Assembly: GCA_030765045.1 (NCBI GenBank)
Contig: CM060967.1
Location: 17,432,284 to 17,496,283, forward strand
Reading direction: 5' to 3'
Source of the DNA: Tenodera sinensis
Taxonomy: Eukaryota > Arthropoda > Insecta > Mantodea > Mantidae
Length of the DNA stretch: 64,000 nucleotides
Shown: positions 12,340-23,966 of the stretch, piece by piece
Layout: each line of letters begins with the position of its first letter
Position numbering within the stretch: the first letter of the stretch is position 1
Made by a program: the position numbers and the translations under genes
The notes under the pieces: generated by a model
The model's database searches: none
What the model was told of the DNA's origin: nothing
Seen by the model: only the letters and a program-made list of their open reading frames with translations

Positions 12340-12600
12340 AGGGACCCCGGCGGGAACCATAAGGTGCTCGTCTATTCGGACAATGAGGGACTCGTTGACT
12401 CTTGCAACCCTGAAAGAACAAACAGGATGAACGATGGATGAAATTGTTAATTAAATGAAAAGACAGAAAATTCGGGGAGATTCGCCTAGCGACCCGGGGA
12501 AACCCGGAAAAACCCATAGGTCAAGAAGGACGGTTACGTGAATCGAATCCACAGCCTCTGGAATGCGGCGAACGGGGCCTAAGTTTCTTTGAGCCTTTGA
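12340..12600 (-). repeat. SINE-like repeat (reverse orientation)
   Basis: Read on the minus strand, GTGGATTCGATTCACG resembles a B box. It is followed by GGGTTTTTCCGGGTTTCCCC, a sequence typical of the body of arthropod tRNA-derived SINEs. Its boundaries are approximate. Confidence 0.55.
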
Positions 12601-13004
12601 GTTTAACACCTTTATAACCGATTCCACACGTTCAGGGAATGAGAAACGTGTTTCATCTGTTCTCCTAGTTATTCCGTCTGAGGTCACAGCCAGATGACCT
12701 CTTGGAAAATCAAGGTGCCCATATATGTGAGATCCAATTTCCCAACACCATTTACACTTGAGTCTGTAATGGGCTGCTCCAGGCTCAGGCTTTATCCACA
12801 GATGGAGGGGAGAGAGAAAGACCTAACAGAAGCAGAGGTAGGAGTAGTCCTGAATACCCCAGTCACCCCCTCCCCGCCCCTGCAGGTCATACATCGCAGC
12901 TTGACCAATAGGGTATTACTATTAGTACATACACGCTGTTAGGGGCATAATTGGAGATATTTCGATAAATGGCACTTTAAGCGATTGCAAAGTTGGCAGC
13001 TATG
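12601..13004. other. No supported feature
   Basis: There is a short mixed-composition stretch with open frames on both strands that resemble nothing known. I see no repeat shared with the rest of the window. Confidence 0.4.
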
Positions 13005-13326
13005 GGATAGCTTTGAAATTCCGTTGTCTTTGCAAACTATAAAAAAATGAATAACGACTTCCCATTTGAGAAAGTATTGGACAAATTCAAACATATAACA
13101 AGGAATATCTTTTAAACATATGGTATTTTAATCAGAGTTATCGGAGTAATTTTTTAAAAAATAAAACTTTTCTAAACATGTTCGCAGGTTGGCGAATAGG
13201 GTATTTCTAAAAAAAATGTTTTCCTTTTTTTTATTTAGGAGGTATCAAAATAAACATTTTCGGTAAAATCTCGATATTGAATTTTTGGATGGAGTACAAT
13301 AGTTCACTTACTTTACTTAGTAGAGA
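13005..13326 (+). mobile_element. Element A, highly degenerate copy
   Basis: Scattered family blocks occur in order: TTTGAAATTCCGTTGTCTTTGC, ATAACAAGGAATATCT, ATATGGTATTTTAATC, GGTAAAATCTCGATATTGAA and a terminal CTTAGTAGAGA. Large internal deletions are evident. Confidence 0.65.
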
Positions 13327-13668
13327 CAGTAACAATTGCATACGCGTCCAGAGAACATTTTGTTGTCCCGTAGATACGTATGTAATGTTTGTTTAGGAGC
13401 CTGCCGAGTCGCATATTGACTTGCTCTTGTGCACCCGCCTTGCCTCTCCCCAGTCCACCCTCTTTCTGGCGCTAGCCATTGGTTGGAACAACGCCCACAT
13501 TGCTCTTCCAATTTTCGCCAAGAGTTACCACATCTACGTAACAATCGACTCATTTTTGCCAGCTAAAGGGCTTTAAAAATTACATTTCGGCTTACCCTTC
13601 CGAAGCATTGTGTTGCCATTTGGCAACAAAGATATTTATTGAACTTTTTAAAATATGTTAAAAGCAGT

Positions 13669-14489
13669 TTTTTTACTTTCTCTACTGGTAAGTAGAGGAA
13701 GTATTGTATTCCACCCAAAAATTCGATGTCGATATTTCACCGGAAATATATTCTGAAGCCCCCTGAATAAAAGCATTTTCAGAAAAAGGTCCGTGTGTGC
13801 ATACGTGTGGACAGAATAACTCAAAAACGAAAAGTCGGTTAAAAACCAAATTTCGTATTTAAGTTTAATGTATTTCAAGGATACAACACGAAGATTTTGG
13901 AAAAAAAAATAGCCCCGTCCTAAACGGAAAATTTTGATTTTCTTGAAAATGGCTCTAACATTTTTATTAAAATGCCACATGTTTGAGATATTTTTATGAC
14001 AAATGAAATGTATATCTTGAATTTTCTGGCTATAGCCCATGAAGTCCTATTTACTCTGGATGACTTTTGTATAACTAGTAAACTGTAAGAGATAGACCAA
14101 ATCAGACTGTACAAAAAATGTAGATCTTGCTAAAATACACAATTTATGTCTGAATAAATTTTTTGTAGGCTGAACCATTACGGAGATATTCCTTGTTAGG
14201 TGTGTAAGTTTCGGAAAACTTAGAACTTTCGTGAAATGGATCATCATTCATTTTTTATATGTTAAGCGTGCAAAGAGAACGGAATCTCAAAGCTTTAAAA
14301 GATTTGACTGTCGCACAAATCCTAGTGTATTCCAATATTCCCCTTGTACCTACAAGGAAATACGCAATAAGATAATTTGTGCAAATGTTTATCTCAACTA
14401 ACACGAAGAAGAAATAGGAATAAGAGTTTGTAAGAATGGTTAGTACAAGAGTAGAGAAAGTCATGTGAGTGCAACACATCAGATTTTTT
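13669..14489 (-). mobile_element. Element A, near complete copy (reverse orientation)
   Basis: Both ends are present: TTTACTTTCTCTACT on the left, and AGTAGAGAAAGTCATGTG followed by AGTGCAACACATCAG on the right. Reading frames on the minus strand are conserved with those of other copies only because the DNA is. They are broken and encode nothing recognised. Pure A/T runs flank both ends. Confidence 0.9.
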
Positions 14490-15618
14490 AATTTTCTCTT
14501 TGTATGTTGTATATATACAATGTTATGTTCTTGTATGAATATTTACGTCCTCCTTAAAATTCAACCTGTGAGAGCAAAGATCTTATTTATTAATGTAGAA
14601 CAAAGTAAATGTACTTCTATTATATCTGCAGTTAAATAAGATAAGTGAAGTTTATGTTCAGAACTTTGTTCTCTTTTGTCACCGGCAAATATTCAAAATA
14701 AATATTTTAGTTCGTATTTGCAACTGTATGAATACTTATGTCCATGTGTGTAGCTTTTGTTTAGATGAGAGACAGAGAACGCTCACGTTCGACAACCTCA
14801 TCTTGCACATTATTGCCAACTGTAATGTAGTATTCACTTTACATATATGCAGACGCTGTGTTCTATAATGAAATAAAAGATTGACAGTCGTCGCAGTGTA
14901 TGCATTGTTTTGATACGTGTTGGAGCAGTGCAGGCACGCGGCCGTTGTTTACAGCTTGACTCGCCCTCTCTCCTTCAACATAGTCTTTAGTAAAAGGTAA
15001 AAGCAACCTCACAAAAACCAGTCACGCAGATCCGCCCCTTATTAATGAATACTTCAAATAATTTAAAGTGATGTCGGATGAACAGCAATGCAAAAGAAGT
15101 AATATTTCTACCCAAGTCAAGCCGGTGCTACCCCTAATAACTTCCTCTTAAACATTTTAGTTCCCTACTCTTGATAATATTATGTTGCAACATATTTTCA
15201 ACAAGTCTCAAGATCTGTTTTCAATTTCGAAGTCCTCTACAATTCTCCGAAGTGCGCCCTGGGAGAGATTCCAGGAATCTGACGCTAAACCACTGCGGCT
15301 AATCTGAAAATTGTGCTTTACGGTTGCCTAGCTACCCAGGCGAACTCCACGAGCAGAATTCAGTCGCCCCTAATTAAATACCTGCGGTTATTTACTTAGT
15401 AACCAAAAACTAATTCTCCTAATTTATCCTAATTCTATATAGCATATTGCTCTGATATTAATATTTAGAGTAACTCTACTTGCTTGGATTCCTTAGCAAT
15501 TATTTATCGATAATTTATCATAATTATAATTACTTTTTCATTTAATAATTCCCTTTTAATTGACCTATAATTTCGATATCACTATTTCAACCACTTCCAT
15601 TAAGGGAACGGCTAATTT
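14490..15618. other. Unannotated AT-rich stretch
   Basis: No reading frame, repeat or RNA-like structure stands out. It forms the left flank of the transposon at 15,619. Confidence 0.5.
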
Positions 15619-15733
15619 CACTGGTCGACAAGACTTTTTTCACAAGAATTCTGAATAGTGAATCTAGTGCATTTTTTCATCCTGAATTCAGATATGTAGT
15701 CAGAATTTTCCCATCAGGCATAGTTTTTCTGTG
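15619..15733 (+). repeat. Left terminal inverted repeat of the EnSpm-like element
   Basis: The repeat begins CACTGGTCGAC and includes TTTCACAAGAATT, CTGAATTCAGATAT and TTTTTCTGTGA. Each block has a counterpart in the same order on the opposite strand at the right end, with small indels. Confidence 0.85.
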
Positions 15734-16041
15734 AAAGCTACTTTTCAAAATATGATTTTAGCGTTTTCTTTGACCTGTCATAGGAACCTTTACCTCATAT
15801 GTAGCTATTTTACTCAAGCCGTATTTATTGAAATTATTTGTAATATCACGCTGAAGCACCACAAAACAAGACTGTGCAGGTTCATTCATGTTTAGACATG
15901 CTCAGACCTGTCTGGCATTGTGATGTGTCAGTATTGAGCTGACTGTGACATTGTTCACTAGTGAAATATTTCCTTCCTTTCTGTTTAGAAGTGTATTGTG
16001 TATGTTGTGCATGTTGTATTTCAGTGCTTAATGTTTTCATC

Positions 16042-17713
16042 ATGCCAAGAAAGTGTGTAAATCATGCAGATAATTTCTGCTATATTTGTGGTGAGCTGAC
16101 CTTCAAGTCTCAGAGGCGAAATATGACCCCACTTGTAAAGAAGTGTTATCATCTTTACTTTGGCTGTCAAGTTGGTGATTTTGATAAGAGCTGGGCCCCA
16201 AATACATGCTGTGTTTCGTGTGTTAGACTGCTGACTGGGTGGAAAAATGGTACACATCTTATGCCATTTGCAATTCCCATGATTTGGAGGGAACCGAAGG
16301 ATCATTCAACTGACTGTTATTTTTGTTTGACAAATATTAAAGGAATCACATCTAAAACAAAATATACAGTTAAGTATTCGAATTTGCAATCTGCATTGAG
16401 ACCTGTCTTACACAGTGAAGAGTTCCCCGTACCAGTATATGTAGATACAACCTTAAGTGATAACTCTGATTCTGACCTAACTGAAACTCAAAATGATTCA
16501 GATGAAAATAAAAATGATCTTACATATGAAGCCAGTAGCTGTTCATCAGAACCATACTTTCCCAATCAGCAAGACCTTAATGACCTGATTCGGGATTTAA
16601 ATCTGTCTAAACTGCAAGCTGAAGTTTTAACTTCCAGGCTCAAAGGGTGGAATTTACTCCAAAAAGATGTAAGAATAAGTAGTTATCGTAGCCGCCATAG
16701 TGTTTTCAAAGAATACTTCTCTGAAGAATATGGTGTTGTGTTTTGTAATAATATTTACTCACTTAGGGAAACTCTTGGGCATCAACACCGACCAGATGAG
16801 TGGCGATTGTTCATAGACTCCTCTAAAGTAAGTTTGAAGGCTGTGCTGCTACATATTGGCAATGAACTTCCATCAATACCAGTAGCGCATGCCGCTATGA
16901 AAGAGACATATCAAAATATGAAACTAATTTTAGAGAAAATACAATATGGAAAATATGAATGGAATATCTGTGGTGATTTAAAGGTCATTGCTTTATTGCT
17001 TGGTTTGCAACTTGGGTTCACCAAATTTTGCTGTTTTTTGTGCGAGTGGGACAGCAGAGATAAGAAGTCTCACTACGTTAGAAAGTCATGGCCAAAACGT
17101 GAATCTCTGCTCCCTGGCACAGAAAAATGTGGCATGTGTCCCTTTAGTGAATACTGAAAAAATATTTTTACCTCCATTGCATATTAAGTTAGGAATTATG
17201 AAAAATTTCGTCAAAGCTATGGATAAACTTTCTGATGGATTCTTGTACTTGAAATTGAAATTCCCCAAAGTCAGTGATGCTAAATTGAAAGGAGTTTTTA
17301 TTGGACCACAAATCCGATCATTAATGGCTGATGAACATTTCGAGGGACTGTTAAATCCACTGGAGAGAGCAGCCTGGCAGTCTTTCAAAAGTTTATGTTG
17401 CAATTTTCTTGGAAACCATAAAGCAGAAAACTATCGTGACATAGTGGCTGATCTTCTGCATTCTTATAAAGCTATGGGATGCAACATGTCTTTAAAAATT
17501 CACTTCTTGGACTCTCACTTGGACTTCTTCCCCGAAAACCTTGGAGCTGTCAGCGATGAACACGGTGAGCGTTTTCATCAGCAAATTTCTACGATAGAGA
17601 AGAGGTACCAAGGCAAGTGGAGTTCCAATATGCTGGCTGACTACTGTTGGACTAAAATGAGAGACGTTCCAGATGCAAAATATACCCGAAAATCACTATC
17701 TACCACTTTCTAG
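16042..17713 (+). pseudogene. Transposase of the EnSpm-like element, one frameshift
   Basis: The start MPRKC at 16,042 fits the family start better than an upstream ATG at 15,961. The N-terminus has paired cysteines (C13/C16 and C56 or C57/C60, plus a later C-x2-C), suggesting a zinc-binding DNA-recognition domain. An acidic, serine-rich linker follows. The catalytic-looking core has RLFIDSS (D259), then ICGDLK (D312), then CCFLCEWDSR, and in the second frame HSHLDFFPEN followed by DEHGERFHQ. I infer a DDE-type RNase H fold from these, with D259, D312 and a late glutamate as candidates. This protein family is widespread in animals as 'uncharacterized' proteins. The first frame runs to a stop at 17,157. 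Homology continues in the -1 frame from an A run at 17,123-17,127 to a stop at 17,713, which one missing A would explain. It could be a young inactive copy or an assembly error in the homopolymer. Frame-corrected length is about 556 residues. No intron is evident. Confidence 0.85.
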
Positions 17714-17796
17714 GTAAGTCAGAATCAGTAGTTATAATTTTGAGTTAGATAGCTAGTTACGGATTTTTTAGAATATTATAAAAATTCAAATGAATA

Positions 17797-17922
17797 TCAC
17801 ACAAAACTCCTGCCCGATGCGGACAAACTGTAATTATATTTGAATTCAGCACGAAAAATACTTTTAGAATCTGTTATTTTAATTCTTGTGAAAGAGAAAA
17901 AGTTAATTTTTGTAGACCAGTG
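17797..17922 (-). repeat. Right terminal inverted repeat of the EnSpm-like element
   Basis: This is the reverse-complement partner of the left repeat, ending GTAGACCAGTG. It lies about 85 bases after the transposase stop. Confidence 0.85.
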
Positions 17923-18204
17923 TTTTCTAACCATCAGAGATTGTTTGTAAAAATTGGAGACTTTTTAAACCCCCCCCCCCCGGTCGCTGGACAAGTGGTT
18001 AAAATATAGGGCATGTCCGGGAATTTCTGGATGTGTGGTAACCCAAAAATGGCAATTTTTTCAGAATATTTTATCTTTTTTCTTAGCTGACAGATGTACC
18101 AACAACGGTTGCGGTGTAAGAAGACTAACGATAATTTTGTTTTCCCCGTCTTCAGCTGTACCGACACCATTACCTACGGTTTAATTAACCAGAAGTTTAC
18201 AAAA
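17923..18204. other. Short spacer with a C run
   Basis: A run of about 12 C lies near 17,971. Nothing else is recognisable between the transposon and the next repeat. Confidence 0.4.
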
Positions 18205-18405
18205 CGGCACAAACGCTTGTGATTGGCCTACACTCGCACAGTAAACAAGAAAGGACAAGGCAGGGTATAAGTTTATGTTCTCAACACGCACCGTTACGGC
18301 GTTTGTTTATGTACTGAGCTAGGGAAAGTGACACCCACACAATTTGCAGTGTTGGCAGCTTGTTTTCGACAAAACTAAAATATCTCTATAGGAAATGGCC
18401 AGAGA
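18205..18405 (-). mobile_element. Fragment of the 690-bp MITE family
   Basis: It matches the reverse complement of part of the element at 50,731-51,420. Shared blocks include CGCTTGTGATTGGCCTACAC, GACAAGGCAGGGTAT, CACACAATTTGCAGTGTTG and ATAGGAAATGG. Both termini are absent. Confidence 0.8.
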
Positions 18406-19495
18406 CACACACACACAAGATATCAAATAACAACAGGATAATCTGAATAAACACCAATTCTCCTGAAGTCATTATCTATTATAGTTTGTTTTGTTTCTGT
18501 CCCATGCTTATAAATTTACGGATTTCAAACAGTGCTAATTGCGTTACGAGGTGCCCATTTAGTTTCGTTCTTGTGTATATAAATTTATGGATTTTCGGTG
18601 ATAATTAAATTACGAGTATTATCATTGGCTGCGCAGTTTTAATGCCTCGGAACCATTACATATTACCATAAAGAATTTTTATGTGCGATGTATATGTGAT
18701 AAACAAACATGTTTAAAGGCGATTTAAAACACAATTTTTCCAGTTTATGGTAATTAGTAAAGAATTATGGCCCTCGGGATTCCCTGATTTAATTGTATAC
18801 GATTTTTATCTACGGGGGAACTTAATAAATAAAATTTATGTGTACAAAAATTGCCATATACCGGAAGAAGTGGAGAACTAAAAGAAAACATCAAGCGAGA
18901 AAGTCATTCAATTTCCGATATTCAGCTTTAGAGTGTGAATGCGAATTTCCAGAGGTAAGAAATGTGCGGATAGAAGAGGCCATGATTTCCAGCTTTTCTT
19001 ATGATCAGGTATGTACTTATTATGACAAGCAATGTCACGAGTGATTATTTATCTAGAGAATTTGACCATCACGAGTTGCATTTGTTAAGACTAGTTCACG
19101 AATTAAAGGATGATATAGTCTATGCAATGTCATTTAAAGCTGTATTGTAATTACTAACCTCTTAAAAGAAACATGTAGCATAAACCATAGGTACATCAGG
19201 GTCCATTGGCACGGCCTACAAGATTCTCATATTGATACTAAAATTTTTTAAGATGTTGGCAATGCCAGCGAAACCCACAGACGTACAGCAGTCCCTAACA
19301 GTTACAGATATTGGCACCTGGCGCACAACCGAAGTGTTTTCTCTGCCCAAAGAGAGAGTGATGAGGCGACCCTTGCGGCCCGGGTAGGAACTTCCAGGTA
19401 GGGCCAGGGAAGAGGTTCTAGAGAGCAAGCAGCTGTGCCATCTGTCCGCATTCGCCGGAACGTACCGCGCGAACAACCGAACCTGAAATATGGTT
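18406..19495. other. Unannotated stretch
   Basis: A 68-residue frame at 18,838-19,044 has no recognisable domain. I see no other structure. Confidence 0.4.
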
Positions 19496-19499
19496 AGGG

Positions 19500-19650
19500 A
19501 GGGAAAGGAGAAATGAAGGCAAAGGAATCAGTGGGGAAGAGATTATGCACCCCAGCCTTCGCCTTAGTGACATGGGAAAAAAACGGAGCCGCGACGTCCC
19601 GAATGTGGGCCACAGACGTTACCACCTGAGCCATTACACTCGGTATGAGA
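19500..19650 (-). repeat. tRNA-derived SINE, family S4 (reverse orientation)
   Basis: On the minus strand, TAATGGCTCAGGTGGTAACG is an A box, and a CCGTTTTTTTCCC region follows the degraded B box. The body with CACTAAGGCGAAGGCTGGGG matches the S4 copy at 30,450. Confidence 0.65.
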
Positions 19651-19961
19651 AAACGTATGATTAACTTAAATATTAATGGGCAAAATTCGGTGCCAAAAAT
19701 TTAGCGTACATCAGCCAGAATCGTCTAGACCAGGTTCAAGTGATTTAAGAAACCTCGGAATAAAACAGGACTGGTATCTGTTCACTATACGAAGCACATG
19801 CGTGTTCTCGACGAGCTCACGCAGATAGATGTTCCTGACTGTTTCATTATCTACAAGTTGATCCAGTATGAAGAAACTGTGATACATTCCGAAGGCCATG
19901 TGCCTTGAAGCCTACGGTATTCCCATATTCCACTTCCACCTATAAAAAAATAACCATAGCG
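19651..19961. other. Spacer with a tiny element A relic
   Basis: At about 19,915-19,952 the words GGTATTCCCATATTCCAC and CACCTATAAAAAAATAA resemble the element A segment around its TATTCCCATATTCCCC block. Nothing else is seen. Confidence 0.4.
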
Positions 19962-20540
19962 TAATTTATGCTCGACCAAACCCAAATTTATGAATTATAA
20001 GTCTGATAGTGATTCTTTAATGGACCTCCTTAAATTCAAACGTTCATTAAAGGAGACTGTCTTCATCCAATCAGACAATTCAATTTTCATTAAAGGACAG
20101 GTGTTCCACCAATAAGAGAATTCCCATGCAGCAATGGCAAAGTGCAATATCGATTAATTCTAGAAACGCAACCAGCGCGAGTTTAGAAAACCCTAAAATG
20201 TCGGACAAACAGAAAACACACAAACTAACCTCAATGCAGCATCAACTTGCAAGAATATTGTACTAAGCACAGTCTTGCAAGTTAATTTCACTAATTGTAC
20301 AATAAATAACTTATACATGAAATAAAGTTTCGTTTGAAAACCAATATATTCAATTTGCCTTCTATTTTTCAATGTTATGTAGAATTCCAAGGTTATGTGC
20401 TGGAAACGAATCGGTCGTTTAGCGCCTGCGCAGAACTCCAAATATCAGCTGGTGCAATATGTAGGTTATTGTCCCAGGAGAGTGTGCAACATTTTACAAT
20501 ATTTCAATAATAAAATTAGGTATATGGTCGAGCATAAATT
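19962..20540. mobile_element. MITE with AATTTATGCTCGACC termini
   Basis: The left end reads TAATTTATGCTCGACCAAA and the right end reads TGGTCGAGCATAAATT, an inverted pair of about 16 perfect bases that continues imperfectly inward. The 579-base interior has no transposase. Target duplication is unclear and the superfamily is not assigned. Confidence 0.7.
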
Positions 20541-20960
20541 GTTGTATGAAACTTAACTACTTGGTAATTAAGACGCTCGTATGAAAACATATACTCGCAT
20601 CGTAATTAGTACCATTATAGTATTGTTACATATAGGATTTGTATAGGCTTTATGCATACGTAGGATAAAAGGCCGTAGAAGTGAGATGCCTCTCTGGGAA
20701 ACCTTGATGCTTGTCAAGGAAGCACGCTGCCCGGTTTGAATAACCCTGTCTACACAATGAACAATGACTTGGCGTAGCGAAGTATGATCACGTCAAAGAG
20801 GATAACCTCATAAGGTGAAGATTGCTCTGCCACAAGCGCAGACTTGGGTTCTGACGTCATTCACACCTGTACAGTGTTGAATTTCTGCAGTTTGTAGAAT
20901 ATTCCCCTGAAACTCGGCATCTCTCAGGGATACGACGACACAAATCAACCAACATTTTCC
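20541..20960. other. No supported feature
   Basis: The sequence is of mixed composition without open frames, boxes or repeats shared with the window. Confidence 0.4.
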
Positions 20961-20964
20961 ACGG

Positions 20965-21305
20965 TTCTGATTTTCTCAAAAATGGCTTTTAACAGTTTTG
21001 AATAAAATACCATATCAAAGTTCTAAGGCTTTCACGGCCGGTGTCAATACTAGATGCAAAATTAACCGGGCTTATGGGCCGTGGTCTATTGGGTTCCATA
21101 TATTCCATATTACCATATGTTTAAAATATTTTCATAACAATTAAATGCATATTTAGAGTTTTTGGGGAATGTTCTCAGAAATCCACTTCATTCTAGATGA
21201 CTTTTGCATAACTGGTAAACCGAAGAGGTAGACAAAATATTACATTACAATAAATGTATATATCAACCACATAATTCATCTCAAATTATTATTTTTGTTT
21301 AAATT
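20965..21305 (-). mobile_element. Element A, degenerate copy with an insert
   Basis: Family blocks GATTTTCTCAAAAATGGCT, ATAACAATTAAATGCATATTT and GATGACTTTTGCATAACTGG are in reverse-orientation order. About 95 bases of foreign sequence interrupt it at 21,018-21,115; the insert contains GGCTTTCACGGCCGGTGTC, a word I associate with another dispersed arthropod element. Confidence 0.6.
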
Positions 21306-21309
21306 TCCA

Positions 21310-22129
21310 AATACTTATTGTATTCCACCCAAAAATTCGATGTCGAGATTTCACCGGAAATATATGTTTTGAAACCCCCTGAATCCAGAAAAAAGCATTT
21401 TTAGAAAAAGGTCCGTGTGTGTCTGTCAGTCACAGCGTAACTCAAAAACTAAAAGTCGGTTAAAAAACAAAGTTGGTATTTAAGTTTGTCATTCAAGGAT
21501 ACGACACGAAGATTTTGAAGAAAATAGCCCCACCTTAAACTACTCTTTGCATGGAAAATTTTTCGAAAATTTTTATTTTTCTGAAAATGGCTCTAACGAT
21601 TTTGATTAAAATGCCATAAGTTTAAGACATTTGTATGACAAATGAAATGTATATTTTAAATTTTTTGGCTGTAGCCTATGTAGTCCTGTTCATTCTGGAC
21701 GACTTTTGAATAACTCGTAAACCGCAAGAGATAGACGAAATCTTACTATACAAAAAATGTAGATATTGCTAAAACGCACAATTTATGTCCAAATAATTCT
21801 TTTTTGTAGAGTCAACCATTTCGGAGATATGCCTTGTTATCTGTGTGCGTTTTGGAGAACTTTTACTTCTGTCAAATGGAACTTCGTTATTCATTTTTTT
21901 ATGTTATACGTGCAAGGAGAACGGAATCCCAAAGCTTTAAAATATTTGACTCTCGCACAAAGCCTACTGTATTCCCATATTCCCCGTGTACCTACAAGGA
22001 AATAAGCAATAAGATAATTTGTACAAATGTTTGTCTCAACTAACACGAAGAAGATATAGGAATAAGAGTTTGTAAGAATGGTTAGTACAAGAGTAGAGAA
22101 AGTCATGTGAGTGCAACACATCAGATTTT
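21310..22129 (-). mobile_element. Element A, near full-length copy (reverse orientation)
   Basis: It runs from TATTGTATTCCACCC through all family blocks to AGTAGAGAAAGTCATGTG and AGTGCAACACATCAG. The AGTAGAGAAAGT terminus expected at the left is missing, replaced by the preceding degenerate copy. Confidence 0.88.
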
Positions 22130-22194
22130 TTATTTTGGATTCAGGAAATATCGATGTCCAATTTTCAGGTAGAAAGAAATAGGTAAGTAAATAT

Positions 22195-22398
22195 AAATTA
22201 TTGTTAACGATGCTGTAATTATATCAGTAACGCCAGTTGTGCCGGAATTTTGTTCTGCAGTTCTTTCACATGCCAGTAAATCTACTGACATGGAGCTGTC
22301 GGTTTTAAGTACACTTAAAAAACCAAGGGTTTGGGCTGGATTTGAACCAGCGACCTTGGCATCAGTAGGCCAGCGTCTAACTAAACTAAACCCCGGCG
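22195..22398 (-). repeat. tRNA-derived SINE, family S1 (reverse orientation)
   Basis: On the minus strand the tRNA-like head carries a B box GGTTCAAATCC. It is followed by the family body containing CTCCATGTCAGTAGATTTAC, GGCATGTGAAAG and TTCCGGCACAAC. Four copies exist in the window. Confidence 0.85.
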
Positions 22399-22741
22399 CA
22401 ACAGCCCACAAGGGGCCAAGGCCTACCGCCCAGCCGCTGCGTCTCCCACCTCTGCCCACTACAGGCGTCATTGGTGAGGTGCAGCACTGGAGGGTGGGAC
22501 GTGGTCAGCGCCCCGAGCCCTCCCGGCCAGTTATGCGGTCTTCTAGACCTAGGGCCGCTACTTCTCCATCAAGTAGCTCCTCAATTGGTCCCCCCAGGAC
22601 CTAACGAGGCTGAGTGCACCCCGTGCCAGACCTCCCAGAGGGGATAAAATCCCCATGCTGGTACCGGGGATCGAACCCGGGTCCTCCGCGCCAGAAGGCC
22701 AGCGTCTAACCAACTGCACAACTCAGAGCGGCTATGAACTA
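22399..22741 (-). repeat. tRNA-derived SINE, family S5 (reverse orientation)
   Basis: The minus strand from 22,741 has an A box (TTGTGCAGTTGGTTAGACGC) and a B box (GGGTTCGATCCCC) with tRNA spacing. A GC-rich body follows and ends in CTTGTGGGCTGTTGCGCCGG. It abuts an S1 copy, so one SINE probably inserted beside the other. A fragment with the same end word lies near 34,050. Confidence 0.8.
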
Positions 22742-22996
22742 TAGTAGAGAAGGTAAAATAGTAGGCAATTTTGATTTAGAAAACCTAATTCATGACTTAT
22801 TCCCCAAGAAAGCTCCATTCATGTATTTTGCGGTTTGTTTACTTAGCGCCTTTCATCTGTTTCCTGTGATTTAAATATAGCCACTCTGTTTTGGCAGCAC
22901 GTAGGCGTATGCATATTTACTTAAGACCCAGCTAACCAGCTTTCTGTCTGTATCTTTTCAGGCTGTCCTATGTGAGCAGTTTTGTTAAGTTTTTAC

Positions 22997-23095
22997 TCTC
23001 TCTACCACGCACCTAGTGGGCAGAAAGTGTATTACAACCATCTCGATATTGACTTTTCAACGGAAATACTTATTTTGAAACCTCTCTATAAAAAA
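22997..23095 (-). mobile_element. Element A, terminal fragment
   Basis: TTTTTACTCTCTCTACC starts the copy and is followed by diverged GTATTACAACCA and TTTTCAACGGAAATA blocks. It is truncated after about 100 bases by the next element A copy. Confidence 0.65.
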
Positions 23096-23966
23096 TCTGA
23101 CGTGTTGCACTCACATGACTTTCTCTACTCTTGTACCAACTATTCTTAAAAACTCTTATTCCTATATCTTCTTCGTGTTAGTTAAGATAAACATTTGTAC
23201 AAATTATCTTATTGCTTATTTCCTTGTAGGTACAAGGGGAATATTAGAATACAGTAGGCTTTGCGCGATAGCCAAATCTTTTAAACCTTTGAGATCCCGT
23301 TTTCTTTGCACACTTAACATATAAAAAAAATGAACAACGATGTTCCATTTCACGAAAGTTTTAAGTTTTCCGAAACTCACACATATTACAAGGAATATCT
23401 CCGAAATGGTTCACCCTACAAGAAAATTTATTCAGACATAAATTGTGGATTTTAGCAATATCAACATTTTTGTATACTAAGATTTGGTCTATCTCTAACG
23501 GTTTACCAGTTATGCAAAAGTCGTCCAGAGTAAATACGACTACAGGGGCTATAGCCAGAAAATTCAAGATAAACATTTCATTTGTCATCAAAATATCTCA
23601 AACATATGACATTTTAATCAAAATCGTTAGAGCCATTTTCAAGAAAATCAAAATTTTCGAAAATTTTTCCATGTAAAGGGTAGTTTAGGGTGGGGCTATT
23701 TTCTTCAAAATCTTCGTGTCACATCCTTGAAGGACATTAAACTTAAATACCAACTTTGGTTTTCAACCGGCTTTTCGTTTTTGAGTTATGCTGTGCACAG
23801 ACTGACACACACACACACTTTTTTCTAAAAATGCTTAAATGCTTTTTTTTTAATTATTATTATTATTTTTTTTTTTTATTCAGGAGATCTCAAAGCATAT
23901 ATTTCCGGTGAAATCTCGAAATCAAATTTTTGGGTGGAATGCAATATTTCCTCAACTTTACTAAAC
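23091..23966 (+). mobile_element. Element A, near full-length copy
   Basis: The copy starts AAAAAATCTGACGTGTTGCAC, then ACTTTCTCTACTCTTG, and reaches GGGTGGAATGCAATATTTCC. The final AGTAGAGAAAGT terminus has decayed to TTTACTAAACG. A T/ATT-rich expansion lies near 23,848-23,880. Confidence 0.88.

Larger units (their letters stand above)
15619..17922 (+). mobile_element. DNA transposon, EnSpm/CACTA-like, nearly complete
   Basis: The element is about 2.3 kb with imperfect inverted termini of about 115-125 bases, starting CACTGGTCGAC at the left and matching CACTGGTCTAC on the opposite strand at the right. Flanking T triplets on both sides could be a 3-base target duplication, but this is weak because the site is T-rich. 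The interior holds one transposase frame, broken by a single indel. The CACTG start and the transposase layout fit the CMC (EnSpm/CACTA) group; this assignment is inferred. Confidence 0.85.

Noticed and set aside
13648..14479. Several minus-strand frames repeated at 22-23, 26, 33, 35 and 39 kb
   Set aside because: They recur only because element A DNA recurs. No copy keeps one long frame and none resembles a protein family.
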